Translations under genes and position numbers: made by a program
In this document: piece by piece, positions 19,351 through 28,200 of the stretch
Layout: every line of letters starts with the position of its first letter
Numbering within the stretch: the first letter of the stretch is position 1
NCBI GenBank assembly: GCA_024516155.1
Contig: JAJJXM010000146.1
Location: 1 to 33,650 of the forward strand
Source: Pyronema omphalodes
Taxonomy: Eukaryota; Ascomycota; Pezizomycetes; Pezizales; Pyronemataceae
Direction of reading: 5' to 3'
Length of the DNA: 33,650 bases
Notes under the pieces: model-generated
The model's input: only the letters and a program-made list of their open reading frames with translations
Told to the model about the DNA's origin: nothing
Databases searched by the model: none

Positions 19351-20712
19351 ACTCCTACTCTGGATGGAAGAGATGGAAAAGTTGATGAAGTTGATGGAAA
19401 CTTCGCTGGAAAGCCCTTCCAGAGCGTGGTCTTGGCACGATCACCAGTTCCTTCGGCTTCAACATCGCAGCAACAGGCGACAACTGAACACAGCCGGTTT
19501 AGTAACTACCGTCGCATAATGGTATCTGCAATTAAGGAGGCAGTCGCAGTTGACGACAACTATGCCACCCTAGATCAACTGTTTATAGACAACTACGCCG
19601 AATTCACCGGAGCCAGCTTCCTGGGGATACAACAGATCCACCAGGACACACAGCGTCGCTTCAATACCCTCGATGACACCATACGCAACAACAGCGATGA
19701 GATGCGCCTCAGATTCGACGTCATGATGACGAAATTCAACATTCTGACCGGCGAAAACACGAAGCTGCGCGCAGCCTACGACTCTACACAGGCAGAAACA
19801 GCAGCTCTCAAGGCTGCTGTGGACGCCCTGACGAGGAAAATCGACGAACAGCAACAAGTCATTTCGGCGCCCCCCTCACCGAACCTCACGGCCTCTTCCT
19901 CAGCGATGGAAGAGATGACTATGCAACTGTCCGTCGTCCAACATGACATTCAGGATGTCCTGGACGCTGTTCGCAACCCTCCTGGCAAGAGAAAGCGAAG
20001 GGGAAGCGACCAGTACACCGAACCCACCTCACCGACAAACAGAAGACCGGTGAACCACAAACCGAGAGCGGCATCACCGGTGCGAAGCCTGATGCACTCG
20101 AGACATGCGACTACCGCCGCCCAAGACAAGCTTGATGTGTTCAAGCCTATGCCCCCCCTACCTCTCCCCGCGATCACGTCGACCGAAGCGCCACCGGAAC
20201 CTCACCCTGACAGTCCATCTGCTCAGGACACACCTCTACCCGACGCCCCAAGCACTGCCCCTGCTGAGACCGACGGATGGAAGACTGTGGAGGCAAAGGC
20301 TACACAGAGGAAGAAGCAGAAAGTGAAGGAGACGACACCTACGGCAGCGACACCCAGCAAGACCCCTACAACAAAGAATGGTGGCCGGGGAAAGAATACC
20401 CACCAACCCAGAACGACAACCTCCTCTGCAAAGAAGACTTGGGCAGAAGTCGTCAAGAGCGGAGGCATCAACGTCCAGATTGTGCTTGGGAATGGCAATC
20501 TTGGACTTACGACACCACCGACAAGAAGGGGAGAGAGGCGAGGGGGAGCAGCGAGAAGGATGAGGAAGAAGGAAGGAGAAGGGGAGAGAGGGGAGGAGAA
20601 GAGGGGCAGGGCGGGCCCGGGTGTCTCAAAGGGCAAAGAGTCAGGAGACACCGGCGGAGGAGGTGAGAGAGGAGAGGAGAGTGGGGGCACGGGTGGCCCG
20701 GCGGATGTTTAA
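19351..20712 (+). pseudogene. N1 ORF, 3' fragment (coiled-coil protein)
   Basis: The frame continues from the 10357-10449 fragment after removal of N2 and ends in TAA at 20712, giving about 484 codons in total. No stop lies between. It shows FLGIQQIHQDTQRRF, a heptad-like coiled coil (ILTGENTKLRAAYDSTQAET onward), MEEMTMQLS, a PPGKRKRRGSDQ basic motif, GWKTVE, KKTWAEVVKSGG and a Gly/Glu/Arg tail. There are no zinc knuckles and no RT. It was intact when N2 inserted. The protein may be an N-terminal ORF1 remnant of an unseen LINE. Confidence 0.85.
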
Positions 20713-21050
20713 CTTTGCTGTGGTTTCGTTTTTGCTTTGTGGAGGAAATAAAGGAGGAAAAATGGTTAAAAATGGGAGGGGAAGGGAGGAGGAAAGGGAG
20801 GAGCCCGGCGAGGCGGCCTCTGTGCAAGCAGGGCACTGGAACAGCAGACGCGCTTGGACAAGAAACCCCCGTAGTAACAGTGGGGACAGACCCCACAACC
20901 ACAACGATCAAGAGGAGGAGACTGGTAGAGGTGGAGACTGGGTTTTTGCTTTTACATTTCTTTCTTCTTCTCTTTTGTATTTATCTGTCCCTTGTCATAA
21001 CCTTCGGGTTGCAAACAAGTAATGAGAGAACAAACAAACAAACAAACAAA
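20713..21050 (+). repeat. N1 3' UTR, UUCG hairpin and (CAAA)n tail
   Basis: Non-coding. The last ~270 bases nearly match LINE B and N3. AACC-TTCG-GGTT lies at 20999-21010, followed by GCAAACAAGTAATGAGAGAA and about five CAAA units. Confidence 0.88.
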
Positions 21051-21064
21051 CCATCGTACCTATG
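21051..21064. repeat. TSD of N1, 3' copy
   Basis: CCATCGTACCTATG pairs with 10136-10149 with one mismatch. The LINE A RNase H frame resumes here. Confidence 0.85.
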
Positions 21065-21904
21065 GGAGACACAGCTGAAGTGTTCGATGCAGAGGTGCGC
21101 GCAATTCAAGAATGCCTCTTAACGTGCTTGAAGTACATCGCTCGCCTCAACCTCCACAACCGTCGACTGCACATCTTTAGCGACAACAAAGCAGCGCTCC
21201 AACGTGCCTCACACCTCCGACGCGGCCCCGGCCAGGAAATAGCCCACACTATACACGAGACAGCCGAAGCCCTACTACAACACGACGTCACAGTCACCCT
21301 CCACTGGATCCCCGGTCACTCCGACATACCTGGCAGCGATGCCGCAGACCGCCTGGCTAAACAAGCCACCGAATCCCTCCCCCGTGCGAATCTACCCATT
21401 ACGCTCACCCGGCTACGCAAGAAAGCACGCGAAAAGACCGTTGCCGAGTGGACGCACTGGTACTCCTCCTCCGATCGACCACACACATACTCTGCCCCGC
21501 ACCGGAGACGCATGGATCCCATCTACGTCGACAACCCCCGGTGGCTCTCTACCGCGATCCTTGGCCTTCGTACAGGACACGGATACTTTCTGGACTGCCT
21601 GGCACACCCGCCGACAGACTCCTACCCATCGCGACGTTGTAGCTGCCCGCTACACCCCCCTCAGACCCCACGGCACCTGCTCCTCAGCTGCCCAGATCAC
21701 CAGGACGCCCGAACAACACTTCGACAGGATCTCAAACTCCACAGGAATTCCCGGATCAATTTGGACAACATCCTCTACACCCCCTCCGGCACAAAGGCTC
21801 TCTCTTCGTTTATCTCCGCGACAAAGGTCGCTACTTCGGTATGGGCTCATGCCAGGTTAAGTAGGACTCGCAGGCGAGACCACCCCCGTTTCATTGACAG
21901 CTAA
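21051..21904 (+). pseudogene. LINE A ORF2, last part: RNase H and C-terminal Cys/His region
   Basis: The frame continues from 10149: IVPMGDTAEVFDAEVRAIQE, IFSDNKAALQRA and HWIPGHSDIPGSDAADRLAKQA complete the RNase H motifs. Then a CSCPLHPPQTPRHLLLSC cluster and the stop follow at 21902-21904. It aligns throughout with the end of LINE B ORF2. No stop occurs in this fragment. An internal ATG (21062) is fortuitous: it is the Met of IVPM. Confidence 0.9.
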
Positions 21905-22539
21905 TAAGCAGCACCGCTTGACCTCTCCGTGCGTTGTAGATTCGTCGCTCTCTTTTGACTTCATGTATTCCTTCTCATTTTCTTTGCTTTTCTGTTTCCT
22001 TTGTTATCGCGGGCGGAGTTGGATAGGAGGAGACAGTGGAAGGAGAAGGGACCGGGGAAGGAAGGGGGGACGGGATTGCGCGACGAGAGTTTTTCCTTTG
22101 ATTATTTCCTTTCTTTTGTTTTGTTTTTAAGGGCGGAAGGGGTATACGGGATTGCACGAGGAGAGAGAGGCGCGATGGGAAGGGGCAGAGTGGGCCGGCG
22201 GAGGTTATCTTTTTCTTTTTGCTCGTGGAGGAAATAAAGGCGGGAAAAAAACGGCTAAAACATGGGAGGGGAAGGGTGGAGGAAAGAGAGGACACCCGGC
22301 GCGGTGGCCTCTGTGCCAACAGGGCACTGGAACAGCAGACGCGGTTGGACAACAAGACCAACGAAGTAATAGTGGGGACAGGACCACAAAGTCACAGCCT
22401 AAGGGAGGATCAGCGGAGGTAGAGACGGGACTTTGTTTTGGTTTTTGCTTTTGACTTTCCATGTACTATAAACCTGTACCCTCGTCATAACCAATAAGGT
22501 TGCATACGAGTAATGAATAAACAAACAAACAAACAAACA
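21905..22539 (+). repeat. LINE A 3' UTR, AACC/GGTT hairpin and (CAAA)n tail
   Basis: Non-coding. It resembles the LINE B end in part (GGAGGAAATAAAGGCGG, then GGGCACTGGAACAGCAGACG) but differs in the last ~150 bases. The hairpin at 22489-22501 is AACC-AATAA-GGTT, followed by GCATACGAGTAATGAATAAA and about five CAAA units. Confidence 0.85.
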
Positions 22540-22552
22540 ACAGTGGAGCCTA
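22540..22552. repeat. TSD of LINE A, 3' copy
   Basis: ACAGTGGAGCCTA is identical to 4904-4916. Confidence 0.92.
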
Positions 22553-22929
22553 ACATCTTCCCTATGGTCGTTGATCACCATGGTCACCATGGCATCGTGG
22601 GTTACTGGGCCCCCATCCAATTCCCGTGCGTCTACAGCGAGAACCTTTCGTGGGGTTAATTTTTTCGCGCAGGGCAATCCCGGCTGTCTCACATATTCTC
22701 GATCTATAAGATTCTCCGTGGCCCCGCAGTCGATCATGGCCGTTGTGTGGTATTCTTTCGTATTTCGTCCGATTAATTTTACTCGTAGGATAATCTTTTC
22801 GTTTCTTCCGTATGGTCCTACACTCGAGATTCTATCCGCCGGTCCTGCCGTGGTTGAACTGGTGGGCGACAGTTGCCCCAGGAATCCACCTTTTCCTTTT
22901 ATTCCTGGGGACTCTCTTTTACCGACGTC
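22553..22929 (-). pseudogene. G1 pol, first part: protease
   Basis: The minus frame opens after a TGA at 22930-22932 and overlaps the end of gag in the -1 frame. It contains the aspartic protease box MIDCGATENLIDREYV. The frame crosses the LINE A site into TIVNAPIILGLPWLRKH at 4903 downward. DCGA in place of DSG/DTG is common in fungal chromoviruses, and G2 has it too. No clear slippery heptamer is seen in the overlap with gag. Confidence 0.82.
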
Positions 22930-23062
22930 TCACCGAGTCCCTCCTCTACCAATGTAGAGTCCGCTGCTCTGAATAATTTCTTACTTGGGCACTTCGCAGC
23001 GTAGTGTCCCACCTTCCCACAGTGAAAACATTCGTTATTCCGCTTCCGCCTATCCTCCTCCG
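22899..23062 (-). pseudogene. G1 gag, C-terminal part with zinc knuckle
   Basis: Joined across the G2 insertion to the gag part at 29481. It reads CFHCGKVGHYAAKC, a standard C-x2-C-x4-H-x4-C knuckle of a nucleocapsid, and ends at a TAA (22899-22901). Pol continues in the -1 frame. Confidence 0.85.
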
Positions 23063-23067
23063 TTCTA
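23063..23067. repeat. TSD of G2, 5' copy
   Basis: TTCTA recurs at 29476-29480. A 5-bp duplication is normal for Ty3/gypsy integrases. Confidence 0.88.
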
Positions 23068-23596
23068 TGTCACGGCACACGGCTGACGAACCGTTGTGTT
23101 GCGTCATCATGTTGTCGTGGTTGTTGATTAAGATCGTGCCGTTGTCTTGCCGTGTTGTGTTGCCGTTGTGTTGTTGTGTTGTTGTGTGTGCCGTGCCATG
23201 TTAACTGAGAGAATGATTGATGATGGATGACGTACCACCAGCTGGAGAGCTGTGGCGTCGCAGTTGAATCGATGGAGAACGGAAGCTCATGTAGCGATGA
23301 TTGTATGACGGCCCAGCAAGAGTGCTGGCCGCCCCTTTGTACATAAGGAGGCTTGCCTCCCCGTTGTCGAGATTCTCCATCGAACGTCTTGTGTCTTCTC
23401 TTGACTCCTAATATAAGAATTCCTCTCTTAAGTCCTACGTCACTCTTGTCCTTGTCCCTGTCCCTGTTTAGTGTGCCGTCCGTCTGACGAGCACTTCGGT
23501 CCTTGTCCTGCCGTTCCCCGTTCCGGAACCTGCCTAGTCCCTCCTTCCGGTAGTGTTCAGTGTGTCCCTTGAACGTCCGTTCTCGTGTCCCTGACA
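23068..23596 (+). repeat. G2 5' LTR
   Basis: 529 bp, TGTCA...TGACA ends (5-bp inverted ends), identical to 28947-29475 except one base. No gene. The U3 has TTG/TGTTG-rich repeats near 23095-23195 and small hairpins, for example GGAGGC-TT-GCCTCC at 23347-23360. An antisense open frame over the LTR is fortuitous. Confidence 0.97.
23340..23387 (+). promoter_or_regulatory. Predicted G2 promoter and transcript start
   Basis: A TATA-like TACATAA (23340-23346) lies about 35 bases before ATCGAACGT (23379-23387). That 9-mer is the exact reverse complement of the leader sequence just after the LTR. In self-priming elements the transcript starts at such a sequence, so R would begin at or near 23379. 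This is inferred and not measured. Confidence 0.55.
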
Positions 23597-23598
23597 TT

Positions 23599-23607
23599 AC
23601 GTTCGAT
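23599..23607 (+). other. G2 primer-binding site, probably self-priming
   Basis: ACGTTCGAT starts two bases after the LTR end, where a PBS is expected. No TGG typical of a tRNA 3' end pairing is present. It pairs over all 9 bases with ATCGAACGT in the LTR, as in Tf1, where the RNA 5' end folds back as the primer. Confidence 0.6.
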
Positions 23608-23631
23608 CGATTTACTATTCAACCGACACGC

Positions 23632-23874
23632 ATGAACCGCACCGGTTCTGCCTGGACCCACGCACTAAAGCAAGCTCTTGAAACGCACACCTTATACGAA
23701 GCCTTTGGGATCCCCGACAGATTCGCTGGCGCCGTGCGAAGAACCGTCCGACGAGCAGAAAATAACTGCTACCTTGTGGTCCGCTGGCAACTCCAAGATT
23801 ACACCTATCAGGAGCACATCCGCCGCACCATCAGACTCAAGCCAATCCTCAGAGCCCGCCAGGATGCATATTAA
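23632..23874 (+). CDS. G2 ORF0: 80-aa protein before gag
   Basis: This ATG is the first one after the predicted transcript start at 23379; I see none in R, U5 or the leader. It opens 80 codons beginning MNRTGSAWTHALKQALETHT. Codon choice favours C at third positions as in gag, which supports coding. Its last bases overlap the gag ATG (ATGCATATTAA). The product is mixed helix-like and basic (AVRRTVRRAENN, EHIRRTIRLKPILRARQ). I recognise no family. It could be a real small protein, a translation-regulating upstream ORF, or the N-terminus of a frameshifted gag. Confidence 0.6.
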   Translation: MNRTGSAWTHALKQALETHTLYEAFGIPDRFAGAVRRTVRRAENNCYLVVRWQLQDYTYQEHIRRTIRLKPILRARQDAY

Positions 23875-25210
23875 ACTTATTGACGAAGGCCACTGGCAAC
23901 AAATTGTGAACGCCGCCGCAATGACTCAGTTCCCCGACGGCCACGAACCGCTCACCTTTACAAAACAACTCGCACAATCCATTTTAGACGCTCAGGACCA
24001 CCCCACGGGTTACCTCCTAAACGACCTTGCGGAAACCCCCGGCTCTCGTAACAGCACTCGGGTATCCAGCCCTGTCGCCTCCCGCGCTTCGGAAGCTCCC
24101 ACCCCTGCTCCCATTCCCCCTGTCGTGATCCAGACTGGCTCCGTCCAGGTCTACCCGAACGGCCCAGAACCAGCACCGCGAGCCGCCGCACCCCCTACCA
24201 CAGCCGCAGCCGCAGCCCCCGCCCCCGCGATAATCGCACCAATTCCTAGACCCCCCCCCCGTGACCCCGAGATCCTCCTAACCCCGGAGGAACAAGCCGA
24301 TACAAACGAAATCCACTACTACGAGAAAGAACTCACCCGCCAGCGTGAGCTAATCAACGCGCTACTCGCCTCCCCCGGCATCCGCGTAACTGGAGACAAA
24401 ATCTCGGATCCGCCAACCTTCGACGGGTCCAACAGGGAGGACCTCCGCCGCTTTGTCTCCTTGCTTCGTATCAAGTTAGTAAGCGATGAACTACGTTTCC
24501 CGACCCCCCATAAAAGGATTTCTTACGCCATGGGCCGCCTCCGCGGACGCGCCCTGGACCAGATTCTTCCTTACATCAAGGAAAACGGCAACCGCTGGGC
24601 TCTCAACGACGTCGAGGACGTCATCAAAATTTTACAGCGTACCTTCGGAGACCCGGACGAGCGCGCAACGGCTCGTTTCAAACTACAGAATCTCCGACAG
24701 AACAACCGCGAATTTTCGGACTACTACGCAGAGTTCTCCCGCCTAGTCGCAGAGTTAGGCTGGGACGAAGCCGCCACCATGGATGCCCTGCGTAACAGCC
24801 TGTCCCTTGAGCTACACGAGAAGTTGGTTGGTGCCCCACCCACCACCACGATGCACGAATTCGTCGAGCAGTGTCAGAAATTGGATTCCCAATTACGGGC
24901 ACTTGAAAACCTCCGCAAGCTGCGTACCAACCGCGGCCAAGTTAAGACCACTACCACCGCCACCCCCACCACCAGTCGCCCCACCCCCGCTACCCAAGCC
25001 ACCACCGCCTCCTCCAGCAAGCAAACCCCGGCCCAGGGACCCCGCCAGAAACTGTCGGCACAGGAGCGCGCGACCCGCCTTTCAGAAGGACGCTGCCTCT
25101 ACTGCGGTGGCCTCGGCCACATGGCTGCGTCGTGCCCCACCAAGACGAATGTTAAAGTGGCGAGCGTGGAATTGGTGGATGCTGAAGAAGAAGTGTCGGG
25201 AAAAGAATAA
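23864..25210 (+). CDS. G2 gag (448 aa)
   Basis: I choose the ATG at 23864, the second in the predicted transcript. The frame is open 62 codons further upstream, but no ATG is there and that stretch has poor codon choice. A Pro/Ala-rich part (near residues 70-135) is followed by a coiled-coil-like YYEKELTRQRELINALL. Then comes the retrotransposon gag domain (PPTFDGSNREDLRRF, AELGWDEAATMDALRNSL). A Thr/Pro linker leads to the CCHC knuckle CLYCGGLGHMAASC near the end. The protein forms the particle and binds RNA. It ends at TAA three codons after a -1 slippery site. Confidence 0.88.
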   Translation: MHIKLIDEGHWQQIVNAAAMTQFPDGHEPLTFTKQLAQSILDAQDHPTGYLLNDLAETPGSRNSTRVSSPVASRASEAPTPAPIPPVVIQTGSVQVYPNGPEPAPRAAAPPTTAAAAAPAPAIIAPIPRPPPRDPEILLTPEEQADTNEIHYYEKELTRQRELINALLASPGIRVTGDKISDPPTFDGSNREDLRRFVSLLRIKLVSDELRFPTPHKRISYAMGRLRGRALDQILPYIKENGNRWALNDVEDVIKILQRTFGDPDERATARFKLQNLRQNNREFSDYYAEFSRLVAELGWDEAATMDALRNSLSLELHEKLVGAPPTTTMHEFVEQCQKLDSQLRALENLRKLRTNRGQVKTTTTATPTTSRPTPATQATTASSSKQTPAQGPRQKLSAQERATRLSEGRCLYCGGLGHMAASCPTKTNVKVASVELVDAEEEVSGKE

Positions 25211-25242
25211 ACCAGCTGCAAGAAGATGGCTCTGCCGCTGGT
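25198..25242 (+). promoter_or_regulatory. Predicted -1 ribosomal frameshift signal of G2
   Basis: G GGA AAA (25198-25204, in the gag frame) fits the X XXY YYZ rule and lies just before the gag stop. After a 6-nt spacer, ACCAGC (25211-25216) can pair with GCTGGT (25237-25242), with GGC/GCC inside the loop. The pol frame is -1 to gag and open across this point. Confidence 0.65.
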
Positions 25243-28200
25243 GGGAATACTATTATTGCTGATACATTGCTATTATCGGGAGCAAGTTTTACTGGAAAGT
25301 TAGAATGCAAACACCTTGTCCTCTCCTGTTCATTGTTTTCCAATAACCGCTCCGTGAAAACAGTAGCGCTCGTTGACTGCGGCGCCACTGGGATCGCCTC
25401 TGTTGACCGCAATTTCGCCCGCCATCACAAACTCCCCCTAACCCCCCTATCCAGCGCCAGAACGGTCGAAGTTATCGACGGCCGCCCCATATCCTCAGGA
25501 AAAATAACACACCTCGCCCAAGTAGAGTGTACCATCAATGGTCACTCGGAAAACCTTCCCATGTTTGTCACCAAGCTGGGTCACTACCCGGTGGTGTTGG
25601 GTATCCCCTGGTTGAAAAAACACGATGTAACCATAAGCTTCAGTTCCAACACTGTAAGCTTCGACTCCGAATACTGCCTAAGGAATTGCACCCCGTTGCC
25701 TGTGAGCACAACCGGTGTCGAGGTCCTGGACTCGAGGCCCCCTCCCGCTGTCCACGAGCCCGACACAAACCCCTTGCCGGAGTTGGAAGACTCGGTCCCC
25801 GACCCCCCGGACGAACCCCCAATAGAGATCTCAAGTCTAACCATCACCGACTTCAAGGAAATGGTAGAAGACGAAAGCCTGACAGTGTTCTCGCTATCGT
25901 TGGACGAGATCACCGTCGCCCTACAAGACAAGCCCCCCCTCACGGACGACGAACTGAAAGACATGATCCCCGAGGAGTATCACGACTACCTCGATTTATT
26001 CAAGGAGGTCAACGCGAAGGAACTTCCCCCGCACCGACCCTACGACCACAAGATCCCACTGAAAGAGGGATTCGTTCCGCCCTTTGGCCCGCTATACTCG
26101 CTGTCACGCAACAAGTTGCAGACGCTGAAAACATGGCTCGATGAGAATTTGGAGAAAGGATTTATACAACGCTCCCAATCACCGGCCGCCTCGCCGATAT
26201 TATTCGTAAAGAAATCAGACGGATCCCTACGCCTGTGTGTCGACTACCGAAGACTGAATGAAGGTACCGAGAAGAACCGGTACCCGCTGCCATTGATACA
26301 GGAAACGATGATGAATCTTTCCAAAGCTCAATACTTTACGACCCTTGATGTCCGCAGCGCTTATAATCTTATCAGAATGGCAGAAGGCGAAGAATGGAAG
26401 ACGGCCTTCCGCACACGGTACGGCCTGTTTGAATCGAAAGTGATGCCTTTTGGGCTCACCAACGCGCCTGCCGATTTCCAGGCATTTATAAATGATGTCC
26501 TGAGACCATACCTAGACCAGTTTTGTACGGCATACTTGGACGATATCCTCGTATTCTCCGAAACAAAGTCCGATCACACCGCACACGTCCGGAAGATCTT
26601 GGAACGACTCAAACAAGAAAAACTGCACTTGAAGCCAGAGAAGTGTAAGTTTGCTAAGGCAGAAGTACAGTACCTGGGCTACAACATCGGCCGCGACGGC
26701 GCGCGCATGATGGATTCCAAAGTAGCCACAGTGAGAGATTGGAAGGAACCAACCAATTTGAAACAGGTCCAAGAGTTCCTGGGCTTCGCGAATTTCTACC
26801 GAAGATTTATCAAAGACTACTCAAAAGTGGTCTCCCCGCTTACAGCTCTGACCAAAAAGAAAGATGGTAAAGCAATCCCCTTTGTCTGGGGTAAAGATCA
26901 GCAGAGCGCCTTCGACCGACTGAAGGACGCATTTACATCAGCACCCATCCTCAAGCACTTCGACTACGAGAAACCGATTGTAGTAGAAACAGACGCATCT
27001 GACTATGTGTCCGCTGGGGTTTTATCACAATACGACGACGATAACGTGTTACACCCCGTCGCATTTTATTCCAAGAAGCATTCCCCGGCAGAATGTAACT
27101 ACGAAATCTATGACAAGGAACTACTGGCGATAGTTCGTTGTTTTGAGGAATGGCGTCCCCACTTAGAGGGCTCCGCCTTCCCTATAAAAGTATTGACGGA
27201 TCACAAGAATCTTGAATACTTTATGACGACAAAGCTGCTGAATAGACGACAAGCACGCTGGTCCGAGTTCCTGTCTCGGTTTAACTTTGTGATCACCTAT
27301 CGACCGGGTACGTTGGGAGGAAAACCGGACGCCCTGACAAGAAGAGCCGCCGACCTCCCGGAAGAGGGAGACGAACGCATACTGGCGAACCAGCAAGCTG
27401 TTCTGAAGCCACAGAACTTTCAGTTATGCATGACCCCGCCAATGAAACTCGCACCTTCCGAAGTAGACCTCCTGTTCACAGAGGGCTACAAGACAGATCC
27501 ATTCCCCAACCGGGTGTTGGGAATGCTGGAAGATGGCACACAAATCTGTAAGGACATATCGCTCGCCGATTGTTCCGTATTAGAGAACAGATTGTACTAC
27601 CGAGATTGCCTCTATGTCCCCGCGCTGGATAAGCTACGATTGAAACTACTGCAAGATCACCACGACCCCCCCACCATGGGACACCCGGGTCGTGCGAAGA
27701 CTTTCGAACTCCTCGCCAGGAATTATTACTGGCCCTCGATGAGAAAAGATGTGGACCAATTCGTCCGAAATTGCCACACCTGTAAAAGAACAAAGGCTAC
27801 CCGCCACGCACCCTGTGGAACCCTGAAGCCCCTACCGGTTCCGCACCACCCTTGGCAGAATATATCGGTGGACTTTGTTACTGGACTACCGACATCAGAA
27901 GGCTTCGACGCAATATGTGCGATCGTTTGCCGACTAACGAAACAGCGGCACTTGGTGCCCTGCCATTCCACGATAGACGCAGAAGGCTTCGCGCAACTCT
28001 TCCTGGAAAATGTGTTCAAACTACACGGCCTGCCAGACACAGTAGTGTCCGACCGCGGTCCGCAATTTGTGGCCCATTTCTGGAAACACTTGGCGAATTG
28101 CATGGGTATCGAAATTGCCACGAGTACGGCCTTTCATCCCCAAACCGACGGCCAAACAGAGAGAATTAACGCGGTTACGGAGCAATATCTCCGCGCTTAC

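Larger units (their letters stand above)
10150..21050 (+). mobile_element. N1: ORF-bearing non-autonomous LINE relative, split by N2
   Basis: N1 starts near 10150 (CACACGGCAACGGCGA and a C-run) and ends at a (CAAA)n tail at 21050. Its own length is about 2.0 kb after removal of the N2 nest. The 5' piece (10150-10449) and 3' piece (19351-21050) join in frame to the same protein as N3. No RT or endonuclease is present. Its last ~270 bp nearly match LINE B. It interrupts LINE A ORF2. Confidence 0.88.
4917..22539 (+). mobile_element. LINE A: Tad1-like non-LTR retrotransposon, split by nested inserts
   Basis: The flanking 13-bp duplication and the (CAAA)n end define the element. Its own length is about 6.7 kb once the N1 nest is removed. 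It has a 5' UTR, ORF1 with CCHC knuckles, ORF2 with an APE-type endonuclease, RT and RNase H, and a 3' UTR ending in an AACC/GGTT hairpin and (CAAA)n. An RNase H domain in a fungal LINE fits the Tad1/I-like group. The element is dead: nonsense codons, two frameshifts and the N1 insertion in RNase H. Confidence 0.9.

Noticed and set aside
23070..23597. Minus-strand 175-codon frame across the G2 LTR, which also continues the G1 gag frame at 28949-29475
   Set aside because: It is the LTR read antisense and joined to G1 gag only by the insertion.
23597..23620. tRNA primer-binding site for G2
   Set aside because: There is no TGG at the expected place, and the 9-nt match to the LTR explains priming better.
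23678..23863. Extension of G2 gag upstream of 23864
   Set aside because: No ATG in this stretch, poor codon choice, and the ORF0 frame covers it with better coding character.
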